DNA of 64,000 nt from Nitrosomonas sp. Nm132. Its GTDB lineage: Bacteria > Pseudomonadota > Gammaproteobacteria > Burkholderiales > Nitrosomonadaceae. The stretch spans positions 1 to 64,000 of the forward strand of contig NZ_FNDH01000015.1 in NCBI RefSeq assembly GCF_900100485.1, written 5' to 3'. A program made the translations under genes and the position numbers. Under the pieces are notes generated by a model. It saw only the letters and a program-made list of their open reading frames with translations. It searched no databases and was not told the origin of the DNA. Positions 18,687 through 28,267 of the stretch are shown here, one piece after another (the first letter of the stretch is position 1; every line of letters begins with the position of its first letter).

Positions 18687-19685
18687 TTATTTCAGATAGA
18701 TTTGGTCAAATGTCCCGCCGTCATCAAAGTGAACTGTCTGTGCATTTTTCCAGCTGCCGAACGCATCATCGATTTTGAACAGTTTGATGGCCGGGAATTG
18801 CTTGGCATACTTTGCGGCAATTTTTTCATCCGTTGGCCGGTAGAAATGTTTGGCGGCAATTTCCTGGCCTTCCTCCGAATAGAGATACTGGAGATAAGCT
18901 TCAGCGATCTTGCGTGTGCCTTTCTTGTCGACGATCTTGTCGACCAGGGTAACAGCGGGTTCTGCCAGGACGCTGAAGGAAGGCACGACGATTTCAAATT
19001 TATCCTGACCATATTCCTTGAGCGCCAGAAATGCTTCGTTCTCCCAGGAAATGAGCACATCGCCAATGCCACGCTCTATGAATGTGGTCGCTGAACCCCG
19101 TGCACCGGAATCCAGTACCGGCACGTTCTTGATCATATCTGCGACAAATTCTTTTGCTTTGGCTTCACCAAATTGCTGTCTGCCGTATTCCCAGGCAGCG
19201 AGATAATTCCAGCGTGCGCCGCCGGATGTTTTAGGGTTAGGCGTGATTACTGAAAGACCTGGTCTGGCGAGATCGTTCCAGTCTTTGATGCCTTTCGGGT
19301 TTCCTTTGCGTACCAAAAGAATGATGGTTGAGGTATAAGGCGCGCTGTTACGGGGCAAACGTGTTTGCCAATTTTCTGGGAGCAGCTTCCCATGCGCTGC
19401 AATCGCATCAATATCGCCCGCCAATGCGAGCGTGACTACATCGGCATCCAGTCCATCGATCACGGAGCGGGCTTGCTTGCCGGAGCCACCATGAGATTGC
19501 CGGATGGTGACTTTTTCTCCGGTCTGTGCTTGCCAGTGTTTGCTGAATGCAGGATTGAATTCCTGATAGAGCTCGCGCGTTGGATCATAGGAAACATTCA
19601 ATAATGTCTTGTCTGCAGATGCATGACTTCCCATCAGTAAGCTTGTTACCAACAGAGTGATTTTTAGCCATTTGTTTGTTTTCAT
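18687..19685 (-). CDS. sbp: Periplasmic sulfate-binding protein
   Basis: Sulfate-binding protein of 332 residues that delivers sulfate to the CysTWA importer. It has a Sec signal ending 'GSHASA' at about residue 24. The family landmarks are present: '[19 protein letters not shown]', the sulfate loop '[16 protein letters not shown]', '[19 protein letters not shown]' and '[12 protein letters not shown]'. Length is typical. It follows the porin gene at 42 bases and precedes a hairpin and DUF2325, as expected for a highly expressed binding protein. Confidence 0.95.
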   Translation of the reverse strand: MKTNKWLKITLLVTSLLMGSHASADKTLLNVSYDPTRELYQEFNPAFSKHWQAQTGEKVTIRQSHGGSGKQARSVIDGLDADVVTLALAGDIDAIAAHGKLLPENWQTRLPRNSAPYTSTIILLVRKGNPKGIKDWNDLARPGLSVITPNPKTSGGARWNYLAAWEYGRQQFGEAKAKEFVADMIKNVPVLDSGARGSATTFIERGIGDVLISWENEAFLALKEYGQDKFEIVVPSFSVLAEPAVTLVDKIVDKKGTRKIAEAYLQYLYSEEGQEIAAKHFYRPTDEKIAAKYAKQFPAIKLFKIDDAFGSWKNAQTVHFDDGGTFDQIYLK

Positions 19686-19727
19686 ATTTTTTCCTTTAAT
19701 AGATAAGGTATGGGTTATTTGAACGCT

Positions 19728-21347
19728 TTATTTAAATGCGCGAATCGATACTTCAACATAGAAAAAGTTTGAACTGTCTCTATGTTCTCCAAGTGCCGCC
19801 AATTGCCTGTTTTTGGTGAATTCACCGTTTATAAAGTGCGAATACCCTATGGTGGTGTCGACCAGCGGTGCCAATTTGTAATTGATGCGGGCATTGATCG
19901 ATTGCCCGATAAAATCTCCACTCTCTCCGGTCTTGTCGCGATTGTTGGGATTGGGAGTTGAAATGTTCAAAAGATTGTTGAGCCGATCGGTGTCACTGGC
20001 TAGCCAGAACCAGCTATAGCCCCCGTCGATGGAAATATCCTTGTGCGGAGAAAACTCAAATACCAGCTTGGGCGCTTTGACGTTCTCCATGATGAGATAG
20101 TCATCGGGTGACCAGGGACGTGCAAACCCGAAGAATCGTTCGAAACGATTGTCGACACGGTCGTTAGGATCACGGTCACCACTGACAAAGCCATAAAAGG
20201 CGCTGAGCCGCGGCTTCCAGTCATGTTTGAAGCTGTAGCCAAATTCAAGCAGGTAAGACCAGGCAGACTTTTTCACACCATTATCTCGGCCAAACTGATA
20301 GATGGCACCCAGATCGAAATCGATGTTGGTATTCGGCAACACGCCGTAAGCACGTATGGCTGGTGAATAGATATCGCGTTCAGCCTGCTTGCCATCTCGG
20401 GCATCTTGCTTGAGGCCCATGAAATAGGGCTGCAGCGTGATCACATCGGACCACTTGCGCCAATTTCCCACTGCACCGTAAAACCATTGACTTTTATTGC
20501 GGCCATCAAAATCATCGATGTCGCGGAGGATCGGCTGCATTCCCCAGGTATCGAGTTCCCAGTCATTGGCTTCTTGTCCGAACGTGACGCGAAAGCCTTC
20601 AAAATTGTTGGTGGTGTTACGCCACTGGTTGTTACCGAGCAAACGTCGGTCTACTGCTTCCCAGGACATACGGCCACCGCGAATTCTGATTGGGCGCTGA
20701 TTCCCCAGATCATCCTGTCCCAGGGCGCCTTTAAAATACAGTTCACCATAGGTCTGAATCAGCTCATAGGGATTCCAGTCACGATTATCCCTTGGAAACT
20801 CACTGTTATAGCCCCGCGAATCCTGAAATTCGATCGCCATGCGAAACGGATCCACAATATTTCTGATGCCTAGATACGCACGGGTCCGCATCAGGAATTG
20901 GTGATCGGTTAGGAGATTGTTGCGCCGGATATCGCCATCACGCAGCTCATAGCGTGTACGGTGATCCAATCCGAGATCCAGCCAGTCGAGATCCTTGAAA
21001 GCTTCGATATCTGTCTTGGCCAGGTTACGCACATACCGGGGAGGATCAGACTCTGGGTGTGTGCTATAGCTGCGCGCACGCTGAAAATAAGTCGTTTTCC
21101 GGGGTGCTTCGGGTTTGGCTGCTGCAGGTTGCGCAGTCGGTTGCGTAACTGGCTGCATTGCTGGTTGCTCTTTGGGTTTAGTCGCCCACTTGTAGGGATC
21201 CTCGCTGCCTGCTTGAGTGACTTGCAGGGCGACCTGCTGGGTAGCTCGAGTATCCTCAGGTAGTAAAGAGCGTTCATTTGCCTGGATTGAGGTAATAGGC
21301 AATATGTTGGCTGTAACAAGCAATAGGGTTCGCCAAGCGTATTTCAT
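19728..21347 (-). CDS. AlgE-type outer-membrane porin (alginate-export family)
   Basis: Outer-membrane beta-barrel of 539 residues with a signal peptide ending near residue 23 ('SIQANE'). The barrel has alternating strands with 'RIRGGRMSWEAVDRRLLGNNQWRNTTNNFEGFR', shortened here to its start and end landmarks, and a terminal aromatic-rich strand ending 'SIRAFK', as in the alginate-export porin family. After the signal is a Pro/Gln-rich linker (about residues 55-80) with short 'QP' repeats. It lies 42 bases upstream of sbp on the same strand, so I infer it admits sulfate or an organosulfur anion across the outer membrane rather than alginate. Confidence 0.82.
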   Translation of the reverse strand: MKYAWRTLLLVTANILPITSIQANERSLLPEDTRATQQVALQVTQAGSEDPYKWATKPKEQPAMQPVTQPTAQPAAAKPEAPRKTTYFQRARSYSTHPESDPPRYVRNLAKTDIEAFKDLDWLDLGLDHRTRYELRDGDIRRNNLLTDHQFLMRTRAYLGIRNIVDPFRMAIEFQDSRGYNSEFPRDNRDWNPYELIQTYGELYFKGALGQDDLGNQRPIRIRGGRMSWEAVDRRLLGNNQWRNTTNNFEGFRVTFGQEANDWELDTWGMQPILRDIDDFDGRNKSQWFYGAVGNWRKWSDVITLQPYFMGLKQDARDGKQAERDIYSPAIRAYGVLPNTNIDFDLGAIYQFGRDNGVKKSAWSYLLEFGYSFKHDWKPRLSAFYGFVSGDRDPNDRVDNRFERFFGFARPWSPDDYLIMENVKAPKLVFEFSPHKDISIDGGYSWFWLASDTDRLNNLLNISTPNPNNRDKTGESGDFIGQSINARINYKLAPLVDTTIGYSHFINGEFTKNRQLAALGEHRDSSNFFYVEVSIRAFK

Positions 21348-21482
21348 TCATCTCTCCCAAATGTCCTTCCGGTAATCCGGTCAGGCCATTGCTGTATATT
21401 TTCTTCTTTCTCCAGTTTTCTGGTCGAGGTGATGGTTGGCTTTAGATGAAACATGATTTGAATATATTAAATTTTTAATTCA

Positions 21483-21674
21483 TTATTTAATTTTGTGAAT
21501 AGAGCCAGCGTGATGGATGCGAATCTTTTCTCGGCACTCGATCTGCACGATCTGGCCGTCATGAATCACGATCTCGACTGAGCCGTATTGAATACTGGTA
21601 ATGGCTCGCAGAATCTCCTGCTTGATGTTCTGGGAAACTGGCCGGCCGTTTTCTGGTGTCGTGCTGTTTGTCAT
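21483..21674 (-). CDS. YezD-family small protein (DUF2292)
   Basis: A 63-residue protein matching the YezD/DUF2292 pattern: 'EILRAITSIQYGSVEIVIHDGQIVQIE' (a helix then two strands, shown in short form) and a basic tail. Family members are often next to sulfate or cysteine genes, though their biochemical role is unknown. Here it is the first gene of the sulfate block, 135 bases ahead of the porin. It is probably regulated by CysB with the others. Confidence 0.82.
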   Translation of the reverse strand: MTNSTTPENGRPVSQNIKQEILRAITSIQYGSVEIVIHDGQIVQIECREKIRIHHAGSIHKIK

Positions 21675-22188
21675 TGCGCTGGAATAATGTGTTGACTCAA
21701 TGGTTGGGCACTTTACCAGTCATTCTATATATATAAAAATAATATTAATTCATTTCTTTATCACTATTTCATATATGTAAAATTGGCTCTGCAAAAATTG
21801 ATTTGCGGATCAATTCGTGAAAATGATTCCAGGCGGTTTTTTCACAAATTATGAGAACATGTCTAATAGCCCGAATATTTCATAAATTGGCACGTGCCCT
21901 CACTTGTCTTTTGATTAATAAGAAAGATTTTGCTCAGTCGGGTGTATGAATCACTACACCCCTCCTTCTCAAAACTTCCCTATTAATCAAAATCCTGCGT
22001 GATCATCACGCGAATTTGTGAAATATTCGGGATAGACGCGATACGCTAGAGCGGTTGATTCAAAGTAGCTCATTATTTTCTTGCAGTTGTTGAGAAATGT
22101 ATTTTGGGCAGTATGGTAGACTCTAACCATGGTTGCAGACATCATAAAATCTAGCTGAATTGTCACATGGAAGAACGGTAAGCACGCG
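21675..22188. other. 514-bp divergent regulatory region with a MITE-like insertion
   Basis: Separates the divergently transcribed yezD-like/sulfate block (-) and the TIR gene (+). 21720-21790 is very AT-rich with TATATATATAAAAATAATATT, fitting promoter DNA. 21870-22031 is a mobile element copy (listed separately). The stretch 22040-22170 should contain the promoter of the TIR/nSTAND pair. No operator is clear. Confidence 0.4.
21870..22031 (+). mobile_element. 162-bp palindromic MITE-like element, copy 2
   Basis: Same 162-bp element as at 14399, in opposite orientation. ATAG is duplicated at both edges (21866-21869 and 22032-22035). Terminal repeats are intact apart from one base in the right arm (TTGTG for TTATG). 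It lies between the sulfate block and the TIR gene. By eye it differs from copy 4 at four positions, all transitions. Confidence 0.9.
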
Positions 22189-23559
22189 ATGAATGAAAGA
22201 AGCTGGGACCGTTTATTGAAGTCGATAGAAGACGGATTGGTTGTGCCTGTGCTGGGTCCGCAAACTCTGATTGCTGAGGGTCGCAATGATTCCTTTCAGG
22301 CACAGGTTGCGCGTCGACTTCTGCAATTTTATGACAGTGATGCTGGCAGTAATCCGCTGCCGCCCTTTCACGAATTGAACGAAGCCGTCACGCGCCTCAA
22401 GCGCGATCATTCTATCCAGGATTTGTATGGTGATATTCATGATGCGATCGAGCAACTCACCCCTAGAAGCGAAGCGGCTATACCGGAGCCGGTCAAGCAA
22501 ATTGCCGCCATTACGCACTTCCGGTTGTTTGTAACCCTGACGCCGGATGAGCTGCTTGCCCGCAGTCTGAGGACGCGGTGTGCAGTCAATGAGATCGTTC
22601 ATTCTCCCTATTTGCCCACGAGCGAAGGCACGGATTTACCCACCGACTGGCTGTCGCGCCAGGGAGAAGTGTATCTGCTCTATTTGTTTGGCAAATCCAG
22701 GCCTGCTCCCATGTTCGCGATCCACGATGAAGACATTCTGGAATACGTGCATAACATCATCGCGCGCGGCAGTCATGTACCGGTCAAATTTTTTGCCGAA
22801 TTGCAGCAGCGTAACTTGCTGCTGATCGGTTGCAATTTTCCTGAGTGGCTGAGCCGATTCTTCCTGCGTTTGACCAACCAGCGACGGCTCTCGGATACGC
22901 AAAGAAAACGCGAGTGGTTGATCGAAGCGTTGAAGCCTGAAGAGGAGCTGATTTATTTCTTGAAAAGCTACAGCGAAGGAACCGAAATGCTGTCTGATAT
23001 CTCGCCGGCAGCATTTATTGCCGAATTGCATCAACGCTGGCTGGCACGCCATGGTGCGGTAGACGCGTCCGTATCCCCGCAAACCGAGGTGATTCCCCTC
23101 AATACCCTGTTTTTCATCAGCTATTGCCGTACGCCTGATTTTCCTGCAGCTGCTAAATTGGTGGAATCATTAAAATCGTTGGGTGTGGCAGACAATGAAA
23201 TCTGGTTCGACAAATCAGCGATCGAGCCGGGGCAGAATTTCCGCGAACGTATTCTGAAGGGAATCCGCACATGCCGCTATTTCGTACCGCTGATCTCCAG
23301 TTCGGCTGATCAACTGGATGAAAAGTTTTTCCGGCGTGAGTGGAACGAAGCCCTGGACCGGAGTAAATCGATTCAAGGCAGAACATTCGTCATTCCCATG
23401 ATCGTTGATCAAGCTTATGATCCCGAGCAATATCAGCGTGTACCGCGCGAGTGGAAGGATGCTCTGGATTTTGGCCATGCGCCGGGCGGTGTTCCTAATG
23501 AACAGACAAATGCGTTATTAAAAAAACTCATCCGGTCCGAGCGACAACGCGATATTTAA
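22189..23559 (+). CDS. SIR2-like plus TIR domain protein
   Basis: A 456-residue two-domain protein. Residues 1 to about 260 resemble the SIR2-like fold used in bacterial defence proteins: 'IEDGLVVPVLGP', 'FRLFVTLTPDELL', 'LLLIGCNFPEWLSRFFLR'. The catalytic Asn-Asp and His of active SIR2 NADases are not in their usual places ('TLTPDE' for 'TTNYD', 'YLFGKS' for 'KLHGS'), so this half may only bind a nucleotide or sense. Residues 303-440 form a TIR domain: 'NTLFFISYCRTPDF', 'IWFDKSAIEPGQNF', 'ISSSADQLDEKFFRREW'. Glu384 fits the catalytic Glu of NAD-cleaving TIRs. The next gene starts 3 bases after its stop, so TIR and nSTAND are one unit. A role in NAD depletion on infection is inferred. Confidence 0.85.
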   Translation: MNERSWDRLLKSIEDGLVVPVLGPQTLIAEGRNDSFQAQVARRLLQFYDSDAGSNPLPPFHELNEAVTRLKRDHSIQDLYGDIHDAIEQLTPRSEAAIPEPVKQIAAITHFRLFVTLTPDELLARSLRTRCAVNEIVHSPYLPTSEGTDLPTDWLSRQGEVYLLYLFGKSRPAPMFAIHDEDILEYVHNIIARGSHVPVKFFAELQQRNLLLIGCNFPEWLSRFFLRLTNQRRLSDTQRKREWLIEALKPEEELIYFLKSYSEGTEMLSDISPAAFIAELHQRWLARHGAVDASVSPQTEVIPLNTLFFISYCRTPDFPAAAKLVESLKSLGVADNEIWFDKSAIEPGQNFRERILKGIRTCRYFVPLISSSADQLDEKFFRREWNEALDRSKSIQGRTFVIPMIVDQAYDPEQYQRVPREWKDALDFGHAPGGVPNEQTNALLKKLIRSERQRDI

Positions 23560-23562
23560 GCG

Positions 23563-26500
23563 ATGAATAACCTTCCTACACCGCTAGCGACAGGCATTCC
23601 TGATTCAATTCCCACTCATAGCGATACGAGAACGGGAGTTACGCTGACGGCGCAATCGCCATGGCCAGGGCTGGCGGCTTACGATGAGAGCGCGAGCGAT
23701 TTCTTTTTTGGCCGTAAAGAGGAAGCTGCCGAGCTCGCGCGGATGATTCGTCCGGCGCCCCTGACTGTGCTGTATGGTAAATCGGGGCTTGGCAAGACAT
23801 CATTGTTACAGGCAGGGCTTTATCCGCTCTTGCGTGCTGAACATTATTTTCCTGTGCACCTGCGGCTTGATTTTGCGCCATCGGCATTACTGTCTCCACT
23901 CGAGCAGGCGGTGCAGAAACTGCAGGAAGCGCTTATAGCAGCGGGTGCGGAATTTCCGGAGCCGGCAAAAAACGAAAGCTTGTGGGGCTATCTGCATCGA
24001 CGCGGGTTGGAAATCTGGAGTCAAGACAATTATCTACTGACACCGGTGCTGGTTTTCGATCAATTCGAAGAAATTTTCTCTCAAGGCGAGCGGGCGCCTG
24101 ATCAGGTGCAGCTTACGCTGAATGCGCTGGCCGATCTGATCGAGAACCGCATTCCCAGTGAATTCACCGCCGGAGAAACCAGCCGGCGTGTCCTCTCTGA
24201 ATTGGATTTACAGGCGCAACGCTATCGTGTTGTGCTGTCCTTCCGCGAAGATTTTCTACCCGAGATTGAAGGCTGGCAGAGGCAAGTGCCTTCCTTGTTG
24301 CGTAATCGTTTGCGTTTGCTGCCCATGTCTCGCGAGCGGGCCATTGAGGCTGTCACGGCGGCGGGGGCTGCCGTGCTGGCAGCAGGGGTCGCCGGACCGC
24401 TGGTCGATTTCGTCGGTAATCTCGATTCAGCTACAGCGAGTGCGTTGCCGGTGATCGAGCCTGTGCTGCTGAGTCTCTGTTGCTACCAACTTAATCAGCG
24501 CCGCCCACCCGATGGCAAGATTGATATTGAGTTATTGCGTCAGGCTGGCCAGGATATTCTTCAGGATTTTTATGACGAAGCGCTGGCAGGGATGCCCGCA
24601 TCTGTTTCAGAGTTTATCGAAACCCATTTGATTCAGGGTGATCGTTATCGCAGCAGCTATCCTGTCGATCAGGCATTACAGGATGGATTCTTGACAAAGG
24701 TGCAGCTTTCGCTGCTGGCAAGTAAGCACCGGTTGCTACGTATCGACCCGCAATTAGGCGTCAACCGCATCGAGTTGATTCACGATCGGCTGGTCAGTGT
24801 CGTCAGCAAAGCCCGTGATGAGCGTTTACGACAGCTGGAGCTGCAGCGTCTCCGGGCGGAGGAAGAAGAGCACCGTCGCCGGATGGCGCTCGAGACCGCG
24901 CTGGAAAAACAGGCTACGGCAGAAGCGCTGGCAGCGGAACGGCTGAAAGCAACAGAAAGGGCGCAAGCGGATGCAGCACGGTTACGTAAGCAGGCGCGGC
25001 AACTGCAAGGTGCATTATTGACGGTCTTTATTCTGGCGGCAGTGGCTACTTATTTGTATTATGATGCCAGCACCGAAAAAAAAGAGAGAAAGCTGGCGCA
25101 GCGCGAAGCACTCAGCCTCCGTCTGGTATCAGAGAGTCTGGATATTTCTGGAGGTGCACGTCCAGGCGGAGACGAACGTGCAATCTTGCAACTGCTTGCC
25201 GCGCAACAGATCGTCCCTGGTAACAAGAAAGTGGATGCGGCGCTTATTACGACCTTGAATAGGAAACATAATACTCAAAAAATCTGGGCTGTAGGCGCGC
25301 CAATCACTGCCATTGCGTTCAATCCTGATGGGACACGCTTGATTTCTATTGGCGATGATGGGGTGCTGCGCTGGTGGGATCCTCTTACAGGACAAGTGCT
25401 CGGTGAATCGCTGGCTATTACCGAGAAAGAGATAGTGAGTGTCGCCATTTCACCTGATGGTAAGCGATTGGCAACCGGGAATGCCGATAAGATGCTGAGT
25501 CTGTGGAATATCGATACAGGGCAACTTGTCAGCGAGTTAAAAAGCGATGAGCCTACCTACAGCATGGCTTTTTCACCTGATGGCAACCGCTTGATCACAG
25601 GAAGTAAGGGCATGTTTCGACTGTGGGAGCTTCGAACTGGCCAACCGATTGGCGAGCCCTGGCATGGGCATGAAGGAGCTATCCGCAGTATCGCCTTTTC
25701 CTCTGACGGTAGCCGGATTGTTTCGGGGGGCGAGGATAAGATGCTACGCCTTTGGAATATTCGCACGAGACAGCCGATAGGCGAACCGCTACGGGGTCAT
25801 AACGGCACTATTACCAGTGTTTTTTTCTCCCTTGATGGCGCCCGAGTGGTTTCAGGTAGCGAAGATAAAACGCTGCGACTGTGGGATAGCCGTACCGGTC
25901 AACTGATTGGCGAGCCCTTGCGCGGACATGAAAGCGCAGTTATGAATACTATATTTTCACTTGACGGCAAACTGATTGCATCAGCCAGTCGTGATGCCAC
26001 GCTGCGATTATGGGATGCCAGCAATGTTCAGTTTGTCGATGTGCCGCTGCAAGGACACGAAGATATGGTGACGAGCGTGGTATTTAGTCCGGATGGCACA
26101 CGCATTTTATCGGGTAGCGACGATAAAACGCTGCGGTTATGGGATGCCAAAACCGGTGAACCGATTGGTGAGCCGATGCGAGGCCATGAAGGAACACTCA
26201 ATGGCGCCGTATACAGCCCCGATGGCGCACGTATTGTCTCGGCTGCAAGCGATAAGACGCTGCGGCTATGGAATGCGCATACCGGTCAGCCGATCGGCAA
26301 ACCCTTGGAAGGGCATGAAGACGGTGTGGAGAGTGTTGCCTTCAGTCCCGATGGCACACGGATTGCCTCAGGCGGTAAAGACAATACAGTGCGACTGTGG
26401 GATGCAAATAGCGCTCAGCCGATCGGTGAACCGATGCGGGGGCATAAGGAAATGGTGAGAAGCGTGGCTTTCAGTCCTGATGGTGCGTTCATCGTTTCAG

Positions 26501-27084
26501 GAAGTTACGATCATACCTTGCAGCGATGGGACGTGAATACGCGTCAGCCCGTCGGCGGGCCGATGCATGGACACACAGGGCATGTGGTCAATGTCACCTA
26601 TAGTCCGGATGGGCAATATATTGTTTCAGGTAGCAAAGATAAAACCGTGCGGTTGTGGAATGCGCATACCGGTCAACCTGTCGGCGAGCCGTTAGTGGGG
26701 CACGAAGAGCGCGTCAACAGCGTAGCTTTCAGCCCTGATAGCCGTCGTATTGTTTCAGGCAGTCACGATGGCATGCTCCGGCTATGGGATGTAAACAGCG
26801 GCCTGCCGATAGGTAATCCGATGCCTGGACACCTGGGATCGGTATCGAGCGCGGTATTTAGTCCCGATGGTACGCGCATCGTATCCGGCAGTGCCGACAA
26901 GACACTGCGCCTATGGCCTGCCACCACGGCATGGGTCGATGCGCTTTGTGGCAAACTGACTCGCAACATGAGTTCAATGGAATGGCATGAGTGGGTGTCG
27001 CCTGATATTACCTACCGAAAACAATGTGCTGATTTGCCGGTTTCCGAAGACAAAGCTCCGCTCAATGAAGCATCCCCGTCATAA
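23563..27084 (+). CDS. nSTAND ATPase with transmembrane segment and 13 WD40 repeats
   Basis: A 1173-residue STAND-type signalling ATPase. Walker A GKSGLGKT is at residues 72-79 and Walker B 'VLVFDQFEE' at 162-170, the nSTAND1 form. A coiled, Ala/Glu/Arg-rich helix (about 420-480) precedes one hydrophobic segment near 486-507. Residues about 575-1120 contain 13 WD40 repeats with a 43-residue period, each with 'SPDG' and ending 'LRLWD'; they would form one or two propellers. The repeats are similar to each other at DNA level, so copy number could vary by recombination. STAND proteins use such repeats to sense a ligand and oligomerise. With the TIR protein it resembles sensor-effector defence pairs; the trigger is unknown. 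Confidence 0.9.
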   Translation: MNNLPTPLATGIPDSIPTHSDTRTGVTLTAQSPWPGLAAYDESASDFFFGRKEEAAELARMIRPAPLTVLYGKSGLGKTSLLQAGLYPLLRAEHYFPVHLRLDFAPSALLSPLEQAVQKLQEALIAAGAEFPEPAKNESLWGYLHRRGLEIWSQDNYLLTPVLVFDQFEEIFSQGERAPDQVQLTLNALADLIENRIPSEFTAGETSRRVLSELDLQAQRYRVVLSFREDFLPEIEGWQRQVPSLLRNRLRLLPMSRERAIEAVTAAGAAVLAAGVAGPLVDFVGNLDSATASALPVIEPVLLSLCCYQLNQRRPPDGKIDIELLRQAGQDILQDFYDEALAGMPASVSEFIETHLIQGDRYRSSYPVDQALQDGFLTKVQLSLLASKHRLLRIDPQLGVNRIELIHDRLVSVVSKARDERLRQLELQRLRAEEEEHRRRMALETALEKQATAEALAAERLKATERAQADAARLRKQARQLQGALLTVFILAAVATYLYYDASTEKKERKLAQREALSLRLVSESLDISGGARPGGDERAILQLLAAQQIVPGNKKVDAALITTLNRKHNTQKIWAVGAPITAIAFNPDGTRLISIGDDGVLRWWDPLTGQVLGESLAITEKEIVSVAISPDGKRLATGNADKMLSLWNIDTGQLVSELKSDEPTYSMAFSPDGNRLITGSKGMFRLWELRTGQPIGEPWHGHEGAIRSIAFSSDGSRIVSGGEDKMLRLWNIRTRQPIGEPLRGHNGTITSVFFSLDGARVVSGSEDKTLRLWDSRTGQLIGEPLRGHESAVMNTIFSLDGKLIASASRDATLRLWDASNVQFVDVPLQGHEDMVTSVVFSPDGTRILSGSDDKTLRLWDAKTGEPIGEPMRGHEGTLNGAVYSPDGARIVSAASDKTLRLWNAHTGQPIGKPLEGHEDGVESVAFSPDGTRIASGGKDNTVRLWDANSAQPIGEPMRGHKEMVRSVAFSPDGAFIVSGSYDHTLQRWDVNTRQPVGGPMHGHTGHVVNVTYSPDGQYIVSGSKDKTVRLWNAHTGQPVGEPLVGHEERVNSVAFSPDSRRIVSGSHDGMLRLWDVNSGLPIGNPMPGHLGSVSSAVFSPDGTRIVSGSADKTLRLWPATTAWVDALCGKLTRNMSSMEWHEWVSPDITYRKQCADLPVSEDKAPLNEASPS

Positions 27085-27151
27085 CCTATTACCAATATAC
27101 GATTATTGCGACTATGATGCATTAAGAATCCGTCGTGATCCAGCTCTGCAT

Positions 27152-28012
27152 CTACGATTTCATCCATAATCCCAGCCAGGTGCTGTTTTCTGCTGCCAGC
27201 ACTGTTTCGCATTCCATTACCCAGTCTGCTGATGTCGTTTCATCAATCGATATTCTCAGTTTGATGTCTTCAAGCTGATTGGCCGTGGCACGATAAGCTG
27301 GAATCAGTTTATCAAAACGGCCAGCTTCAAGATGCGATACCACCACGCCCCCCAGCGTAGTCAGAACAGCAGCAATAGCTGCCAGATCAATGGCAACGAG
27401 GGGAGTGGCTGCTAATGCTGCAATAAGGGCGGCTGCGAGCGAAAATCCCCATTCCAAAGTATGCAATCTCCGGGAGTAGATATCATATTGCGTGGATCGA
27501 TCGCGGTAATACTTGATCTGTGTATCGATTCGCTGCGCCATATATTCATTCAGGCCCAGATCTTGCCTGGGACAACTGCCTACACTTTGAGCTTTTTTCT
27601 CAAAGAGGAGCAGATCGCTTACTTTGTTTTCGATCTCGTTTTTTTGGTTAAGAAGAAGACTGTCGCGTGTATGAGAATCGTGGTATTGGCCAGCCTGGGT
27701 AGCATAGAGGAAAGCTTCTCTTTTTAAGACTTCAGACGCCATGCGTGCACGCAAGTGGCGATCGATGACATCCTTGTTCAGCCACCTTGCGGTGATAAAC
27801 GTGGCAAACGCAAGACTGACCGCACTCAGCACGGCAAGGTAGGTCGCAATATCCGGGCTGATTTGCTGCGCGGCAAATGCTGCAAATAAAGCGCCCAGGA
27901 TGGAAGCGATAAAGGTTGAGTAGCGCGCGCGATCAGTCGCTGATTTTAGAGCATTCGCTGTTTCTGACCAGGTGGCCTGGCGGTCGGCGACGGATTCTAA
28001 GATGGACATCAT
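27152..28012 (-). CDS. SLATT/DUF4231 membrane protein
   Basis: A 286-residue membrane protein. The start at 28012 has AGGAGAG six bases upstream; an upstream extension of 22 codons has none. Two pairs of hydrophobic helices are visible, 'FIASILGALFAAFAA' with 'YLAVLSAVSLAFATFI' near the N-terminus and 'FSLAAALIAALAA' with 'LAAIAAVLTTLGGVVV' near residues 195-235, each followed by a long amphipathic helix. This is the layout of SLATT-type 2TM proteins (DUF4231), predicted pore-forming effectors in nucleotide-signalling conflict systems. It converges on the nSTAND gene with 67 bases between stops. A joint defence function is inferred from position only. Confidence 0.78.
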   Translation of the reverse strand: MMSILESVADRQATWSETANALKSATDRARYSTFIASILGALFAAFAAQQISPDIATYLAVLSAVSLAFATFITARWLNKDVIDRHLRARMASEVLKREAFLYATQAGQYHDSHTRDSLLLNQKNEIENKVSDLLLFEKKAQSVGSCPRQDLGLNEYMAQRIDTQIKYYRDRSTQYDIYSRRLHTLEWGFSLAAALIAALAATPLVAIDLAAIAAVLTTLGGVVVSHLEAGRFDKLIPAYRATANQLEDIKLRISIDETTSADWVMECETVLAAENSTWLGLWMKS

Positions 28013-28267
28013 GAGGTCTCTCCTGTCGATCAGTTGCAAACAGACACATCGCTGCCCTATGAGCTTATGGCTGTTCAATTGTAATACTGAAATGTGGTGT
28101 ATTGTAAAGTTGTTCTGAAGTGAGTTTTCTTACAATGCCTAAATTACTGCAAAACAATCTGACATAGAATTTATGAATAGTGATAAGGTTATCTCGACAT
28201 TATCCATATGGTTGATCGATTTCATGAAAGGAATGAAGGGTATGCATGATTGCCTTGGGAATAGCTC

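Noticed and set aside
25280-26930. Regular 129-bp periodicity as a possible CRISPR-like array
   Set aside because: The period is coding, gives WD40 units in frame and has no unique spacers.
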